Below, piece by piece: positions 44,484 to 53,041 of a stretch of 60,063 bases of DNA. The position numbers and the translations under genes were made by a program. How positions within the stretch are numbered: position 1 is the first letter of the stretch; every line of letters begins with the position of its first letter. The stretch spans positions 1 to 60,063 of the forward strand of contig NZ_JAHBGB010000012.1 in assembly GCF_018390555.1 (NCBI RefSeq). Direction: 5' to 3'. Source of the stretch: Ancylobacter oerskovii. Lineage in GTDB: Bacteria; Pseudomonadota; Alphaproteobacteria; Rhizobiales; Xanthobacteraceae. Below the pieces are notes generated by a model, which was given only the letters and a program-made list of their open reading frames with translations, made no database searches and was not told the DNA's origin.

Positions 44484-45229
44484 CGTTTCGGCCTTTTATC
44501 TATAAGATTTTGCTTGCAGAAAGCGTGGCACGACAATCAGGAATAGTGGATGCAGCAGGAATTTCTGGCATACCTGCTAGCTTATTTTCCATTCCTTCCG
44601 TCAAGAGGTTTTCAAAGATGCACGCCCCTCGGGTCAGGATTCGCAGCATTATCCGCTGCGGTCATTTCGGACGGGGTGGTGCCGGATCTGACAATCGCGA
44701 GTGGCGGTCTACGGACAGATATCCATCAGCCGCCATTTCCGAGCGGTGGCGAACCCATCCAAATCGTGAAGAACTTGTCCCGGATTAAAATCGTCGACCA
44801 TGCGCCTGCTCCCGAGGGGTTGAGCGAAAACGCACGGATCGAGGTCCATCTCCTCCCAGCCACCTAGCAGGCTGACAGCGTTGTTAGCGGTCCGTCAGCG
44901 TACTGCCGATTACCACCGGCGTCGAATCGGCCGGGCTCTATTTGGGATTGTTGGGTGTTTCGCCATAGGTGAGCCGTGACCGCTCAATCGAGGGGCGCCT
45001 CGCCCACCAATTGGCCGCGACCTTCAGACCGCCGAGCTGTCCATATTCTGAAATACGGCCCGGTCACGCGCGTCGACGGTCGGGTTGCGGGGCGCAGAAA
45101 GCTTCAGTGCTCTGCGCCCGTCGCGAGGCTTGATGATCGTACCCGTCCGGGAACGGCGCCGTCATGACCAGAGGATCGGCCAACTGGCCTGGCGACCGGA
45201 CGGCGTGCCGGGTGCAGCATCTTGGCCGT
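44484..45229. other. No convincing gene; weak ORF on the plus strand
   Basis: A plus-strand frame (44550-44867) reads AVISDGVVPDLTIASGGLRT and DIHQPPFPSGGEPIQIVKNL, which looks more protein-like than its surroundings. It has no recognised domain and no ribosome-binding site. It may be the end of a decayed gene. The rest is featureless apart from the pump promoter, which must lie just above 44483. Confidence 0.35.
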
Positions 45230-45420
45230 GTAGCCGTCCTGCACGCCCGACAGGCTCGCACCACGAGCACCAGATGATCCTCGACGCCCTCCTCGATGGC
45301 GATGGCGTTCGGGCCATCGCACTGATGGAGGACCATCTCGGCAATGTCGAGGACCGGCTCGATCTGGACCGCGACACCCGCAAGAGCGTTGACCTCGGCC
45401 GGCTGTTTACCGGCGGGTGA
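45230..45420 (+). pseudogene. GntR/FadR-type regulator, C-terminal (FCD) fragment
   Basis: The plus frame ending at 45420 reads HHEHQMILDALLDGDGVRAI then ALMEDHLGNVEDRLDLDRDT. This matches the C-terminal helices of the FCD ligand-binding domain of GntR regulators (H..HHxxxxALxxGD...A..LM..HL). Upstream frames do not give a clean N-terminal HTH, so I treat it as a relic. Confidence 0.6.
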
Positions 45421-46059
45421 ATGTGGTTTTGCGGGTGCCGCACCGCCATGGCGTCAGCTGTGGTCATCTGCGCCGGCATGAACGTATTTCCACTCGGCAA
45501 TCGTGATGGCTGTGCAGCGCGAGGACGTGCTGTGCACATCGATGCCCACGAACCCGTCGCCAGTGCCGGCGTCCCATGGCCCGCACGCCTTCTTCCATCC
45601 GCTCGGCCAGCGCGAAAATCCCATGGCCTTCGGTCAGAACAAGAGCGTCCGCAGTGCGCTGGAAGAGCATGTGACCAGAAGCGGTCAAGTGCGGAGGCGC
45701 CGGCCGCCGGATCGCGGAACGGCGAGAAAGATTCTGACGTCACCCCATTCCACCGCAACCCGCACAAAACTGAACGACGAGAGTACAGTTATGTCACTTA
45801 CAGAACAAATCTAACCACCTAGATTCCCGCTATCGTTTGGACGTGCATCCTTCTGCGGATAGGCCGGACCATGCGGCCGCCGCTTGGGTGAAGGAAAATG
45901 TGATCCTGGTTGTTGGAACCTGAGGAAGCTTGTCCGAACCGAACAGAGGGATTTTCCTGGGCGGTCGCTGAAGCGGCGGCCCGCCTCGATGCTCGCAATG
46001 AGGACTTCGACGATGATCACGATGCTGGTGACCAGGGCTGCCCTGCCCGTGCTGCGATG

Positions 46060-46327
46060 CTTGGCCGGAACGGAAGGGATTTCCGAAGTGCTCGCCGGTG
46101 AGCTGAAGCCTTTCGGCATCAACACTGATCGTCCCGGCCATTTCGCACCGATTCTTGGCCATTCGATCACAATGGCGGCCAACGAGATGCCGGAATACAC
46201 CGCGAGCTCGCGCAAGCGCTATCGCGAAGCGAACGACGACAATCGGGCAGGTGATCCCGACAAGGCGATCCCGTAGCCGATCGCTGAACGAAAGCTGGCG
46301 GCCTTCCGCAGGGATATCGACGCCTGA
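46060..46327 (+). pseudogene. SDR oxidoreductase, C-terminal relic
   Basis: The plus strand reads GISEVLAGELKPFGINTDRP then GHFAPILGHSITMAANEMPE, YTASSRKRYREANDDNRAGD and PDKAIP, then a stop, and PIAERKLAAFRRDIDA to 46327. These are the late parts of a short-chain dehydrogenase of the KR/oxidoreductase group. The N-terminal Rossmann region upstream is unrecognisable and a stop lies inside, so it is not functional. Confidence 0.65.
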
Positions 46328-46417
46328 CGCGACATCACAATCGCCACTGATTTCGACCGGCCTTGAGCGCTGGTCGCGAGCTCTGTCTGAACGTCAACAT
46401 TTGCTTGGAAAGCGATC

Positions 46418-47266
46418 ATGATCGCATCTTTGAAGGGGTTTACCCAGCAACTGGTGCCTGCGAATGGCATCAAGATAAATGCCGTCACCGGGGGTTCCGG
46501 TCCGCCGATCCTTCTGCTTCACGGTTGGCCGGAGATGTGGTGGGAGTGGCACGCTGTAATGCCGGTCCTTGCCGAGCACTTCAGCGTCGTGGCCATCGAT
46601 CTACGCGGCGCGGGCTTTTCCGACTGCCCACAGGATGGTTACGACAAGGCAACGATGGCGCGCGACGCGCACGAGGTCATGGCTTCCTTTGGGCATGAGC
46701 GCTACGCCGTGTGCGGCCATGACATCGGCGGAATGGTCGCCTTGCCACAGGCTGCCATCTATCGGGAGGCTGTTACCCACCTGGCCATCCTTGATGTGCC
46801 GCTTCCCGGCTGGACCGGATGGGAGGCGACAACTGCCAGGCTCTGGCACTTCAGCTTCCATATGAACCGTGATCTGCCCGAGCTTCTGATTCATGGCCGT
46901 GAATATGACTATGTTTCGACCTTCATGGCAGAGCGGTTCTACGATCACAGCACCTTCAATCCGGCGAACATCGAGGTCTACGCGAAAGCGATGGCGCTTC
47001 CTGGCCGCACGCGCGGCGGCATGGAATGGTATCGCACCCTTGCCGCCGATCATGCGGCTGCGCTCGAGTACAAGAAGCAACCGCTCGCGATACCGGTGCT
47101 TGGCCTGGGTGGGGATCAGCGCTTCGGCGCGCAGATGGTCCCGATGCTCAAAGAGTTCGCCACCAATGTGACGGGCGGTCCGATCGCTCGGTGCAGCCAC
47201 TATGTCGCGGACGAGCGGCCGGATGAAGTCGCGGCCGCTCTGATCGATTTCCTCAAGATCAACTGA
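46418..47266 (+). CDS. Alpha/beta hydrolase, epoxide hydrolase/haloacetate dehalogenase-like
   Basis: A 282-residue alpha/beta hydrolase. The oxyanion motif is LLHGWPEMWWEW, the strand after it VVAIDLRGAGFSD, and the nucleophile elbow CGHDIGGMVA has Asp in place of Ser. Asp nucleophiles occur in epoxide hydrolases and dehalogenases. The C-terminal His is in ARCSHYVADERPDEV. The lid has conserved aromatic residues (TARLWHFSFHMNRDLPE). The start at 46418 has GGAAAG about 7 nt upstream. A VOC-family gene follows 50 nt later on the same strand, probably co-transcribed. The substrate, perhaps an epoxide or ester, is unknown. Confidence 0.88.
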   Translation: MIASLKGFTQQLVPANGIKINAVTGGSGPPILLLHGWPEMWWEWHAVMPVLAEHFSVVAIDLRGAGFSDCPQDGYDKATMARDAHEVMASFGHERYAVCGHDIGGMVALPQAAIYREAVTHLAILDVPLPGWTGWEATTARLWHFSFHMNRDLPELLIHGREYDYVSTFMAERFYDHSTFNPANIEVYAKAMALPGRTRGGMEWYRTLAADHAAALEYKKQPLAIPVLGLGGDQRFGAQMVPMLKEFATNVTGGPIARCSHYVADERPDEVAAALIDFLKIN

Positions 47267-47316
47267 GCCCGGTGCCCGCGCCCTCGCAAATCGAATAAAT
47301 AGCAAAGGAGACTGTC

Positions 47317-47847
47317 ATGACCGCATCTGTCATTGGCGGGGTCAATCATATCGGCATCGTCGTGCCCGACATCGAAGCAGCAAAATCATTCCTGGTAGAA
47401 GCCTTCGGCGGCCAGGTGATCTACCAGTCCTTTGGACCGCTGGATCCGCCGCGGCAGGGCCCCGAATTCGAGCGGGCCACTGGCGCTTTCCCCGGTACGG
47501 TCGTGCGTGCGCAGGCAATGGTCAAGATCGGAACCGGGCCGGACATTGAGCTCTTCGAAATGCACGGCCCCGAACAAGCCCAACCGGCTCGAGCGAGCGA
47601 CTTCGGCATTACACACTTCGGTCTTTACACCGACGACATCGACGCCTCAGTCGAGCGCTTCGAGAAGGCCGGAGGTACTGTTCTTACCGCGCCGCGCGCC
47701 ATTCCCTATGCCACCGAGAAAGGCCCTGGAAATAAGGTCTGCTACTGCCGCATGCCCTGGGGCACGACGATAGAGTTTATCACCACCCCGGACCGCATGG
47801 CCTATCATGACCAGACGGATCTGCGCAGGTGGCAGGACGAGGATTGA
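47317..47847 (+). CDS. VOC (glyoxalase/bleomycin resistance/dioxygenase) family protein
   Basis: A 176-residue protein of the vicinal oxygen chelate fold. Two beta-alpha-beta-beta-beta modules are visible: VNHIGIVVPDIEAAKSFLVE and DIELFEMHGPEQAQ, then ITHFGLYTDDIDASVERFEK and MPWGTTIEFITTPDRMAYH. The metal ligands are probably His11, Glu in ELFEM, His in THFGLY and Glu in TIEFI. GGAG lies 8 nt before the ATG at 47317. It follows the alpha/beta hydrolase, so the two may act in one catabolic or detoxification step. Activity (isomerase, lyase, dioxygenase) cannot be decided from sequence. Confidence 0.88.
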   Translation: MTASVIGGVNHIGIVVPDIEAAKSFLVEAFGGQVIYQSFGPLDPPRQGPEFERATGAFPGTVVRAQAMVKIGTGPDIELFEMHGPEQAQPARASDFGITHFGLYTDDIDASVERFEKAGGTVLTAPRAIPYATEKGPGNKVCYCRMPWGTTIEFITTPDRMAYHDQTDLRRWQDED

Positions 47848-47995
47848 GCAGGACGCGAAACGGAACCCGCAGCAGTTCGGTCGGGGTGATGCTGACATTG
47901 TGGGAAGGTTTGACGAATGCGCAGCCGCGACGGCTGTCGTGACCGATCGACCATGCCATGCGAGCTAGATGGGGATGGCCTTTACGATGACGAGG

Positions 47996-48385
47996 TTACG
48001 CCCCCTCAATTGGCCGCGGCCGGCGATCCATGCCGATCGCGACGAAGGTGAAGGTGGCTTCCGTCACCTTGTTCAAGGTCTCGCCCTCACGGGGGCGACG
48101 CCAAGCCTCGATGCGGATGCGCAGCGAGGTCCGTCCCAGCGACAGCACCTCGCCATAGAAGCTCACCTCGTCGCCGACCAACACCGGACTGAGGAAGCTC
48201 ATGGCTTCCACGGCCACGGTGGCGACGCGTCCCTTGGCTCGGCGCGTGGCGACGTTGCCGGCGGCGAGGTCCATATGCGCCATCAGCCATCCGCCGAAAA
48301 TGTCGCCCGCCGGATTGGTGTCGGCGGGCATGGCGATGGTGCGGATGACCGGCGAGTGCGATGGCGGTTCGGCAGTGGCGATCAT
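47996..48385 (-). CDS. Acyl-CoA thioesterase (YciA/hotdog family)
   Basis: A 129-residue hotdog-fold thioesterase. The signature is TIAMPADTNPAGDIFGGWLM then AHMDLAAGNVATRRAKGRVA, with the conserved Asn and Asp of YciA-type enzymes, followed by VGDEVSFYGEVLSLGRTSLR and TFTFVAIGMDRRPRPI. I chose the Met at 48385 because GGATGG lies 5-6 nt upstream; longer in-frame starts exist. It is on the same strand as tctA, 72 nt downstream, so it may be the last gene of the tricarboxylate operon. It hydrolyses short or medium acyl-CoA esters. Confidence 0.88.
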   Translation of the reverse strand: MIATAEPPSHSPVIRTIAMPADTNPAGDIFGGWLMAHMDLAAGNVATRRAKGRVATVAVEAMSFLSPVLVGDEVSFYGEVLSLGRTSLRIRIEAWRRPREGETLNKVTEATFTFVAIGMDRRPRPIEGA

Positions 48386-48457
48386 GGTAACCATCCATGG
48401 GGAGATGCCCGCAGCCGGCATCTTGCGATGCCATGCTGGGCTCTCGGTGGTGACAGT

Positions 48458-49960
48458 CTATTCCGCGAAGACGTCCTCGCGCCCGCGGCGGAAGCTCGGC
48501 AGCAGCACCACCACCAGCATGATGACCGCGATGGCGAGAAGACCGGCGGAAATCGGGCTCTCTATGAAGGTCGCCATGTCGCCGCGGGAGACCAGAAGGG
48601 CACGACGGAAATTCTCCTCCATCAACCGGCCCAGCACGAAGCCGAGCAGCATCGGCGCCGGCTCGAAGCCGAATTTGGCCAGGAGGTAGCCGGCAAAGCC
48701 GAACAGCCCGATCAGCAACACCTGCACCGGCTCTGAATTGATCGAGAAGATGCCGATGGAGCAGAACATCAGGATGGCCGGGAACATGAGGTGATAGGGC
48801 ACCTTCAAGAGCTTCACCCATAGGCCGATCATTGGCAGGTTGATGATGAGCAGCATGAGGTTGCCGATCCACATGGAGGCGATCATGCCCCAGAACAGGT
48901 CGGGCGAATTGGTCATGACCAGCGGACCCGGCACGATGCCATGGATGGTCATGGCGCCGACCATCAGGGCCATCACCGCATTGGGCGGGATGCCGAGGGT
49001 GAGCAGCGGGATGAACGAGGTTTGCGCGCCGGCATTGTTGGCGCTCTCGGGCCCCGCGACGCCCTCGATCGCCCCCTTGCCGAAACGGCTGGGATCCTTG
49101 GCGAGCTTCTTCTCCAGCGAGTAGGCGGCGAACGGGCCGAGGACGGCACCGTTGCCCGGCAAGATGCCGAGGATGGCGCCGATGATCGTGCCGCGCGCGA
49201 TCGGCGCCGCCGACTGGCGCATCTCCTCGCGGCCCGGCAGCAGCCGGCCGATGGCCTGCTTCACCACGTCCCGCGTCTCGACATTGTCGAGATTGCGCAG
49301 GATCTCCGCGACACCGAACACGCCCATGGCGAGCACGGCGAAATCGATGCCGTCCGCCAGGAAGTCCATGCCGAGGGTCATGCGGGCCTCGCCGGTCTCA
49401 AGGTCGATGCCGACCGTCGACAGCAGGATGCCGAACAGGATCATGGCGATGGCCTTCAGGATCGAGCCATGCGCCAGCACGACGGCGAAGACGAGGCCCA
49501 TCACCATCAGCGAGAAATACTCCGCCGGACCGAAGACCAGGGCAAGGCTGGTCAGAGGCTTGGCAAGCGCGGCGATCAGCAGGGTGGCGAAGGTGCCGGC
49601 GATGAAGGAGCCGATGGCGGCGATGCCGAGCGCGACGCCGGCCCGCCCACGCCGCGCCATCTGGTGGCCGTCGAGCGTCGTCACCACCGCCGTAGCCTCA
49701 CCGGGAATGTTGACGAGGATCGCGGTGGTCGAGCCGCCATACTGCGCGCCGTAATAGATGCCGGCGAGCATGATGAGCGCCCCCACCGGATCGAGCCCGA
49801 AGGTGATGGGGAGCAGCATCGAGATCGTGGCGATCGGCCCGACACCGGGCAGGATGCCGACCAGCGTTCCCACCAGACAGCCCGTGAGGCACAGCACGAG
49901 GTTCTTGAGCGAGAAGGCGACGGCGAGGCCGAGGCCGAGATTGCCGATGAGATCGAACAT
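48458..49960 (-). CDS. tctA: Tripartite tricarboxylate transporter, large permease TctA
   Basis: A 500-residue integral membrane protein of the TctA family, full length with about 10-12 hydrophobic segments. The signature is GILPGVGPIATISMLLPITF and YGAQYGGSTTAILVNIPGEA near the N-terminus. The repeat ILGILPGNGAVLGPFAAYSL and then GPESANNAGAQTSFIPLLTL follows in the second half. It lies directly after tctB (3-nt gap), and GGGAGG of its ribosome-binding site overlaps the tctB end. With TctB and the binding protein TctC it forms a cation-driven secondary importer of citrate-like acids. Confidence 0.95.
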   Translation of the reverse strand: MFDLIGNLGLGLAVAFSLKNLVLCLTGCLVGTLVGILPGVGPIATISMLLPITFGLDPVGALIMLAGIYYGAQYGGSTTAILVNIPGEATAVVTTLDGHQMARRGRAGVALGIAAIGSFIAGTFATLLIAALAKPLTSLALVFGPAEYFSLMVMGLVFAVVLAHGSILKAIAMILFGILLSTVGIDLETGEARMTLGMDFLADGIDFAVLAMGVFGVAEILRNLDNVETRDVVKQAIGRLLPGREEMRQSAAPIARGTIIGAILGILPGNGAVLGPFAAYSLEKKLAKDPSRFGKGAIEGVAGPESANNAGAQTSFIPLLTLGIPPNAVMALMVGAMTIHGIVPGPLVMTNSPDLFWGMIASMWIGNLMLLIINLPMIGLWVKLLKVPYHLMFPAILMFCSIGIFSINSEPVQVLLIGLFGFAGYLLAKFGFEPAPMLLGFVLGRLMEENFRRALLVSRGDMATFIESPISAGLLAIAVIMLVVVLLPSFRRGREDVFAE

Positions 49961-49963
49961 GGC

Positions 49964-50644
49964 TCAGCCTCCCGCGGTCGCGTTCGGGGTCTTGGTGGAC
50001 GAGGTCTTGGCGGATGCGCGGCGCCCGGTGAACAGCACGAGCACTCCGACGCCGACCATCAGGGCGGCGGCGAGCCTCAGCGCGCCGCGATAGCTCCAGC
50101 CCGCCAGCAGCACCTCCTGCACATAGCGCGGCATGATCGGGATCGGCAGGTTCAAGAGGTCGCCGAACAGCACGAGACTGAAGGGTGTGAGGAACAGCGC
50201 CAGGGTCACCAGCGGCCGCAGTTGAACGTCCGGAGACGCATAGCCGCCGACGATGATAGCGAGCGGACCGGCCACCACGAGGCCGAGTTCCGGCGTGCTC
50301 CAGCCGTCGAAATGCGAACTCTTGATCGTCAGGGCGAACAGCGCGGTGGCGGAGAGCACAAGGAACGGCCCGCGCAACGAGAAGGTGAACTCCTCGGATC
50401 CGCCATCACCGCGTCGCGCGCCGAGGAGAATCGGGATGGCGCACAGTCCGAGCAGGATGGAGAGCGCCTGCGGCAGCATGCCGGCGCCGACCGAGCGCAG
50501 CGTCCCGCGCGGCAGCTCGGAGGAGAGCGCGAAGCCCAATACGGCGAGCGCGATGAGAATTGCCGCCGCGCCCAGTTCCTTGGGGGAAACGGCCCCCACT
50601 TGTTTGCGCGAGCCCACGGTCCCGCGTGCGACATTGGTCATCAT
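49964..50644 (-). CDS. tctB: Tripartite tricarboxylate transporter, small permease TctB
   Basis: A 226-residue small membrane subunit. Hydrophobic segments include LGAAAILIALAVLGFALSSE and ALSILLGLCAIPILLGARRG. TctB proteins have four membrane segments, as here. GGGAGG lies about 5 nt before the start (tandem ATG at 50642-50644). The short gap to tctA supports joint translation. TctB is poorly conserved in sequence, so the call relies partly on position between tctC and tctA. Confidence 0.88.
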   Translation of the reverse strand: MMTNVARGTVGSRKQVGAVSPKELGAAAILIALAVLGFALSSELPRGTLRSVGAGMLPQALSILLGLCAIPILLGARRGDGGSEEFTFSLRGPFLVLSATALFALTIKSSHFDGWSTPELGLVVAGPLAIIVGGYASPDVQLRPLVTLALFLTPFSLVLFGDLLNLPIPIMPRYVQEVLLAGWSYRGALRLAAALMVGVGVLVLFTGRRASAKTSSTKTPNATAGG

Positions 50645-50804
50645 GCCCTCCCTGAGCGTTCGCCGGGTTGCTGCCCCTGGCGCGTGGTGGCGCTACGCCG
50701 GCCCGGTCTTTTCCGCCATGCGGGCCGGGCTCGTCCTTGGCGCGGCGACGTCGAGCCGCCGCACGGGGTGATCGCGCCCCGGTGCACGCCGGGGCGCGGA
50801 ACGG

Positions 50805-51785
50805 TCAGTCGATGGAAATGCCGGCCTGCCCGAGGAACGTCGCCCAACGGGTGCTCTCCGACTTCATCATCGCGGCGAATTCCTGCGGGGTGTCGCCGAC
50901 GATGGTGGTGCCCTCGGCGCTCAGACGTTCCTTGATGATCGGTGTGGCGAGCGCTTCGAGCGTCGCGCTACGCAGCTTGTCGATCACCGGCTGCGGCGTA
51001 CCCTTGGGCACGGTGAAACCGTACCAGGCCGCGGACTCGTAGTCGGGGTAGCCGCGCTCGGCGACGGCGGGCACGTCGGGCAGCTTGGCGACCCGTTCCT
51101 TGGTGGTGACGGCGAGCGGAACCATCTCGCCGCTGTCGACCAGGCCCAGCACTGAGGGAAGCGTCGTCACCATGAAGTCGCCGCGTCCGCCCAGCATGTC
51201 GTTGAGCGCCGGGCCCGCACCCTTGTAAGGTACGTGCACCGCACTGATGCCAGCCTGCGAAAGCAGCAGCGCTGTCGCCAGATGGCTCGCCGAGCCATTG
51301 CCGGCCGACCCATAGGTGAGCGCGCCGGGGCTTGCCTTGCCGAAGGCGATGATGTCTTCGAAGCTCTTGAATTTCGAGTTCTTGGAGACGACCACCACGA
51401 GCGGCGTGCGCGCAATCAGCGTCACCGGATCAAAGGCGGTGAGCGGGTCGAGCTTCAAGCTCTTGAACAGATGCGGGTTGACCACCATGGGCCCCTGATT
51501 GGCCATCAGCACCGTGTAGCCGTCCGGGTCGGCGCTCGCCACACGCTGGGAGGCGACATTGCCGCCAGATGTGCCGTTGTTTTCCACCACCATGGCCTGG
51601 CCGAGTTTTTCACCCACGCCATTGGCAACAAGCCGAGCAATGGCGTCGGTGCCGCCGCCGGCGGCGTAGGGCACGACCAGCTTCACCGGACGCACCGGAT
51701 AGGCGTCCTGCGCATGGGCGGCTGGAAGGGCGGCGACCAGGCAGCCGGTCGCGAGGAGCAGGGAGAGATGGCGACGGTTCAACAT
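50805..51785 (-). CDS. tctC: Tripartite tricarboxylate transporter substrate-binding protein (TctC/Bug family)
   Basis: A 326-residue periplasmic binding protein. The signal peptide is RRHLSLLLATGCLVAALPAA then HAQD. The mature part has PVRPVKLVVPYAAGGGTDAI and MVVENNGTSGGNVASQRVAS, the Bug carboxylate-binding motifs, then YTVLMANQGPMVVNPHLF. GGAGG lies 8 nt upstream of the ATG. It is separated from tctB by 160 nt, which may contain an mRNA-stabilising element. The PrpF gene upstream suggests the ligand is an unsaturated or methylated tricarboxylate or dicarboxylate. Confidence 0.94.
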   Translation of the reverse strand: MLNRRHLSLLLATGCLVAALPAAHAQDAYPVRPVKLVVPYAAGGGTDAIARLVANGVGEKLGQAMVVENNGTSGGNVASQRVASADPDGYTVLMANQGPMVVNPHLFKSLKLDPLTAFDPVTLIARTPLVVVVSKNSKFKSFEDIIAFGKASPGALTYGSAGNGSASHLATALLLSQAGISAVHVPYKGAGPALNDMLGGRGDFMVTTLPSVLGLVDSGEMVPLAVTTKERVAKLPDVPAVAERGYPDYESAAWYGFTVPKGTPQPVIDKLRSATLEALATPIIKERLSAEGTTIVGDTPQEFAAMMKSESTRWATFLGQAGISID

Positions 51786-51832
51786 GACTTTCCTCCGGTT
51801 CTTGTGTCGTTGGTATTTTGGCAGATCTGCGT

Positions 51833-52948
51833 TCAGGCGCGGTGAGCTTGAGGCTCGCCGTCACCCGTTTGTTCCTCCATGGACACGATCACCGTCCCCT
51901 CGAAAATGCGGCGGGCGGTACGGATAAGGCTGGCGCGGCGCACTTCGCCGGCTGCGTCCAGTTCGAGATCGACATCGATCTTGCCGCTGGGGTGCTCGAT
52001 GATGAGCGGCCTCCCGGCAGCCGGCAGGCGCGCCACGGCATGAGCAATTGTGCCGGGCGTGGCGGCAGCCACGGCAACGCAGAGTGCGCCGGTGACCGCA
52101 TGGGCACGGTGGGTACGGTGAGGCACGAGGTAGCGTGAGGTGATCGTACCATCGGCGCGGACCGGCACGGCCATTAGCCCGATCTTCGGCACGACCGCAT
52201 TGGAGACATCGCCGAGCCCCATGCGACGGCCGGCCTCGCGGCGGAGCGCCTCCAGTTTGCGGAAGAGCGGCCGGTTCGCGTCGAGCTCTTCTGGCGTTTC
52301 AGTGCCGATCAGCCCGAGCTCTGCGGCCTGGATAATCATCATCGGCATGGCATAGTCGATCAGGGTCACCGGCATGTCATCGATCGTTTCGACCGTGCAT
52401 CCGGTGGGAAAGAGACTGCCGGTCTTCGAGCCGTTCGCATCGAGGAAAGTGAGCTTGATCGGCGCCGCGCGCCCCGGCACGCCGTCGATCTCGGTGTCGC
52501 CGCCATAGGTTACGTTTCCGTCAGGCGTCTGAACGACGGCCTCGATCGTCTTGCTGGTGTTCCGGTTGAAGATCCGCACCGTGGTCTGACCCGAGCCTGC
52601 GGGCAGCAGCCCGCTCTCGATCGCAAAGGGACCGACAGCGGAGAGCATGTTGCCGCAATTCGGCGTCATGTCGACGATGGGCCGATCTACCGCTACCTGA
52701 GCGAACAGGTATTCGACGTCTACTCCCGGCCGCTGCGACGGCGAGATGATCGCCACCTTACTGGTCAGCGGGTTGCCCCCGCCAATGCCGTTGACCTGCA
52801 GTGTGTCGGGCGACCCCATGATGGCGAGCAGGACGGACTCGCGCAGCTTGGGATCGGTGGGCAGATCGCTTTCGAGGATGAAGGGGCCGCGGGAGGTTCC
52901 GCCTCGCATCAGCACAGCGGGGATGCGCATGTTGGAACTCTTGTGCAT
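51833..52948 (-). CDS. PrpF-family isomerase (AcnD-accessory / 4-oxalomesaconate tautomerase-like)
   Basis: A 371-residue PrpF-family protein of the diaminopimelate epimerase fold. The N-terminus is RIPAVLMRGGTSRGPFILES, then LQVNGIGGGNPLTSKVAIIS and MTPNCGNMLSAVGPFAIESG with the catalytic-region Cys. Members isomerise 2-methylaconitate or tautomerise 4-oxalomesaconate and related acids. The start at 52948 has GAGGA about 9 nt upstream; a Met at 52930 is an alternative and would place the whole palindrome at 52944-52955 in the leader. It heads the operon containing tctC, tctB and tctA. The importer and isomerase therefore probably handle the same acid. Which acid is not decided here. Confidence 0.92.
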   Translation of the reverse strand: MHKSSNMRIPAVLMRGGTSRGPFILESDLPTDPKLRESVLLAIMGSPDTLQVNGIGGGNPLTSKVAIISPSQRPGVDVEYLFAQVAVDRPIVDMTPNCGNMLSAVGPFAIESGLLPAGSGQTTVRIFNRNTSKTIEAVVQTPDGNVTYGGDTEIDGVPGRAAPIKLTFLDANGSKTGSLFPTGCTVETIDDMPVTLIDYAMPMMIIQAAELGLIGTETPEELDANRPLFRKLEALRREAGRRMGLGDVSNAVVPKIGLMAVPVRADGTITSRYLVPHRTHRAHAVTGALCVAVAAATPGTIAHAVARLPAAGRPLIIEHPSGKIDVDLELDAAGEVRRASLIRTARRIFEGTVIVSMEEQTGDGEPQAHRA

Positions 52949-52955
52949 CTGATGC
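52944..52955. promoter_or_regulatory. LysR-type palindrome overlapping the PrpF start
   Basis: TGCATCTGATGC, with the palindrome GCATCTGATGC, overlaps the start codon of the prpF gene. The same 12 nt occur in the other LysR divergon at 31275-31286. Confidence 0.45.
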
Positions 52956-52962
52956 GATCCTC

Positions 52963-52985
52963 GCATGAATGTTTGTCATTCATGC
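52963..52985. promoter_or_regulatory. Candidate LysR operator in the prpF/LysR spacer
   Basis: GCATGAATG (52963-52971) and CATTCATGC (52977-52985) form a perfect 9-bp inverted repeat with a 5-nt spacer (TTTGT). It lies midway between the divergent prpF and LysR starts, as expected for a LysR recognition site. Confidence 0.65.
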
Positions 52986-53041
52986 TTGTATCGACAGGCG
53001 AACTGTACATTAAATGCAAAGATCGTGAGGATTGATGCGCT

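Noticed and set aside
44550..44867. Possible protein-coding frame upstream of the efflux operon
   Set aside because: Protein-like stretch, but no domain, ribosome-binding site or clear start; kept only as a note in the gap entry.
45464..45767. Minus-strand frames that seemed protein-like beside the GntR fragment
   Set aside because: Short scraps in changing frames with no family match; not enough to call a gene.
48941..50935. Long plus-strand frame over tctA and tctB
   Set aside because: Antisense shadow of two well-supported membrane genes.
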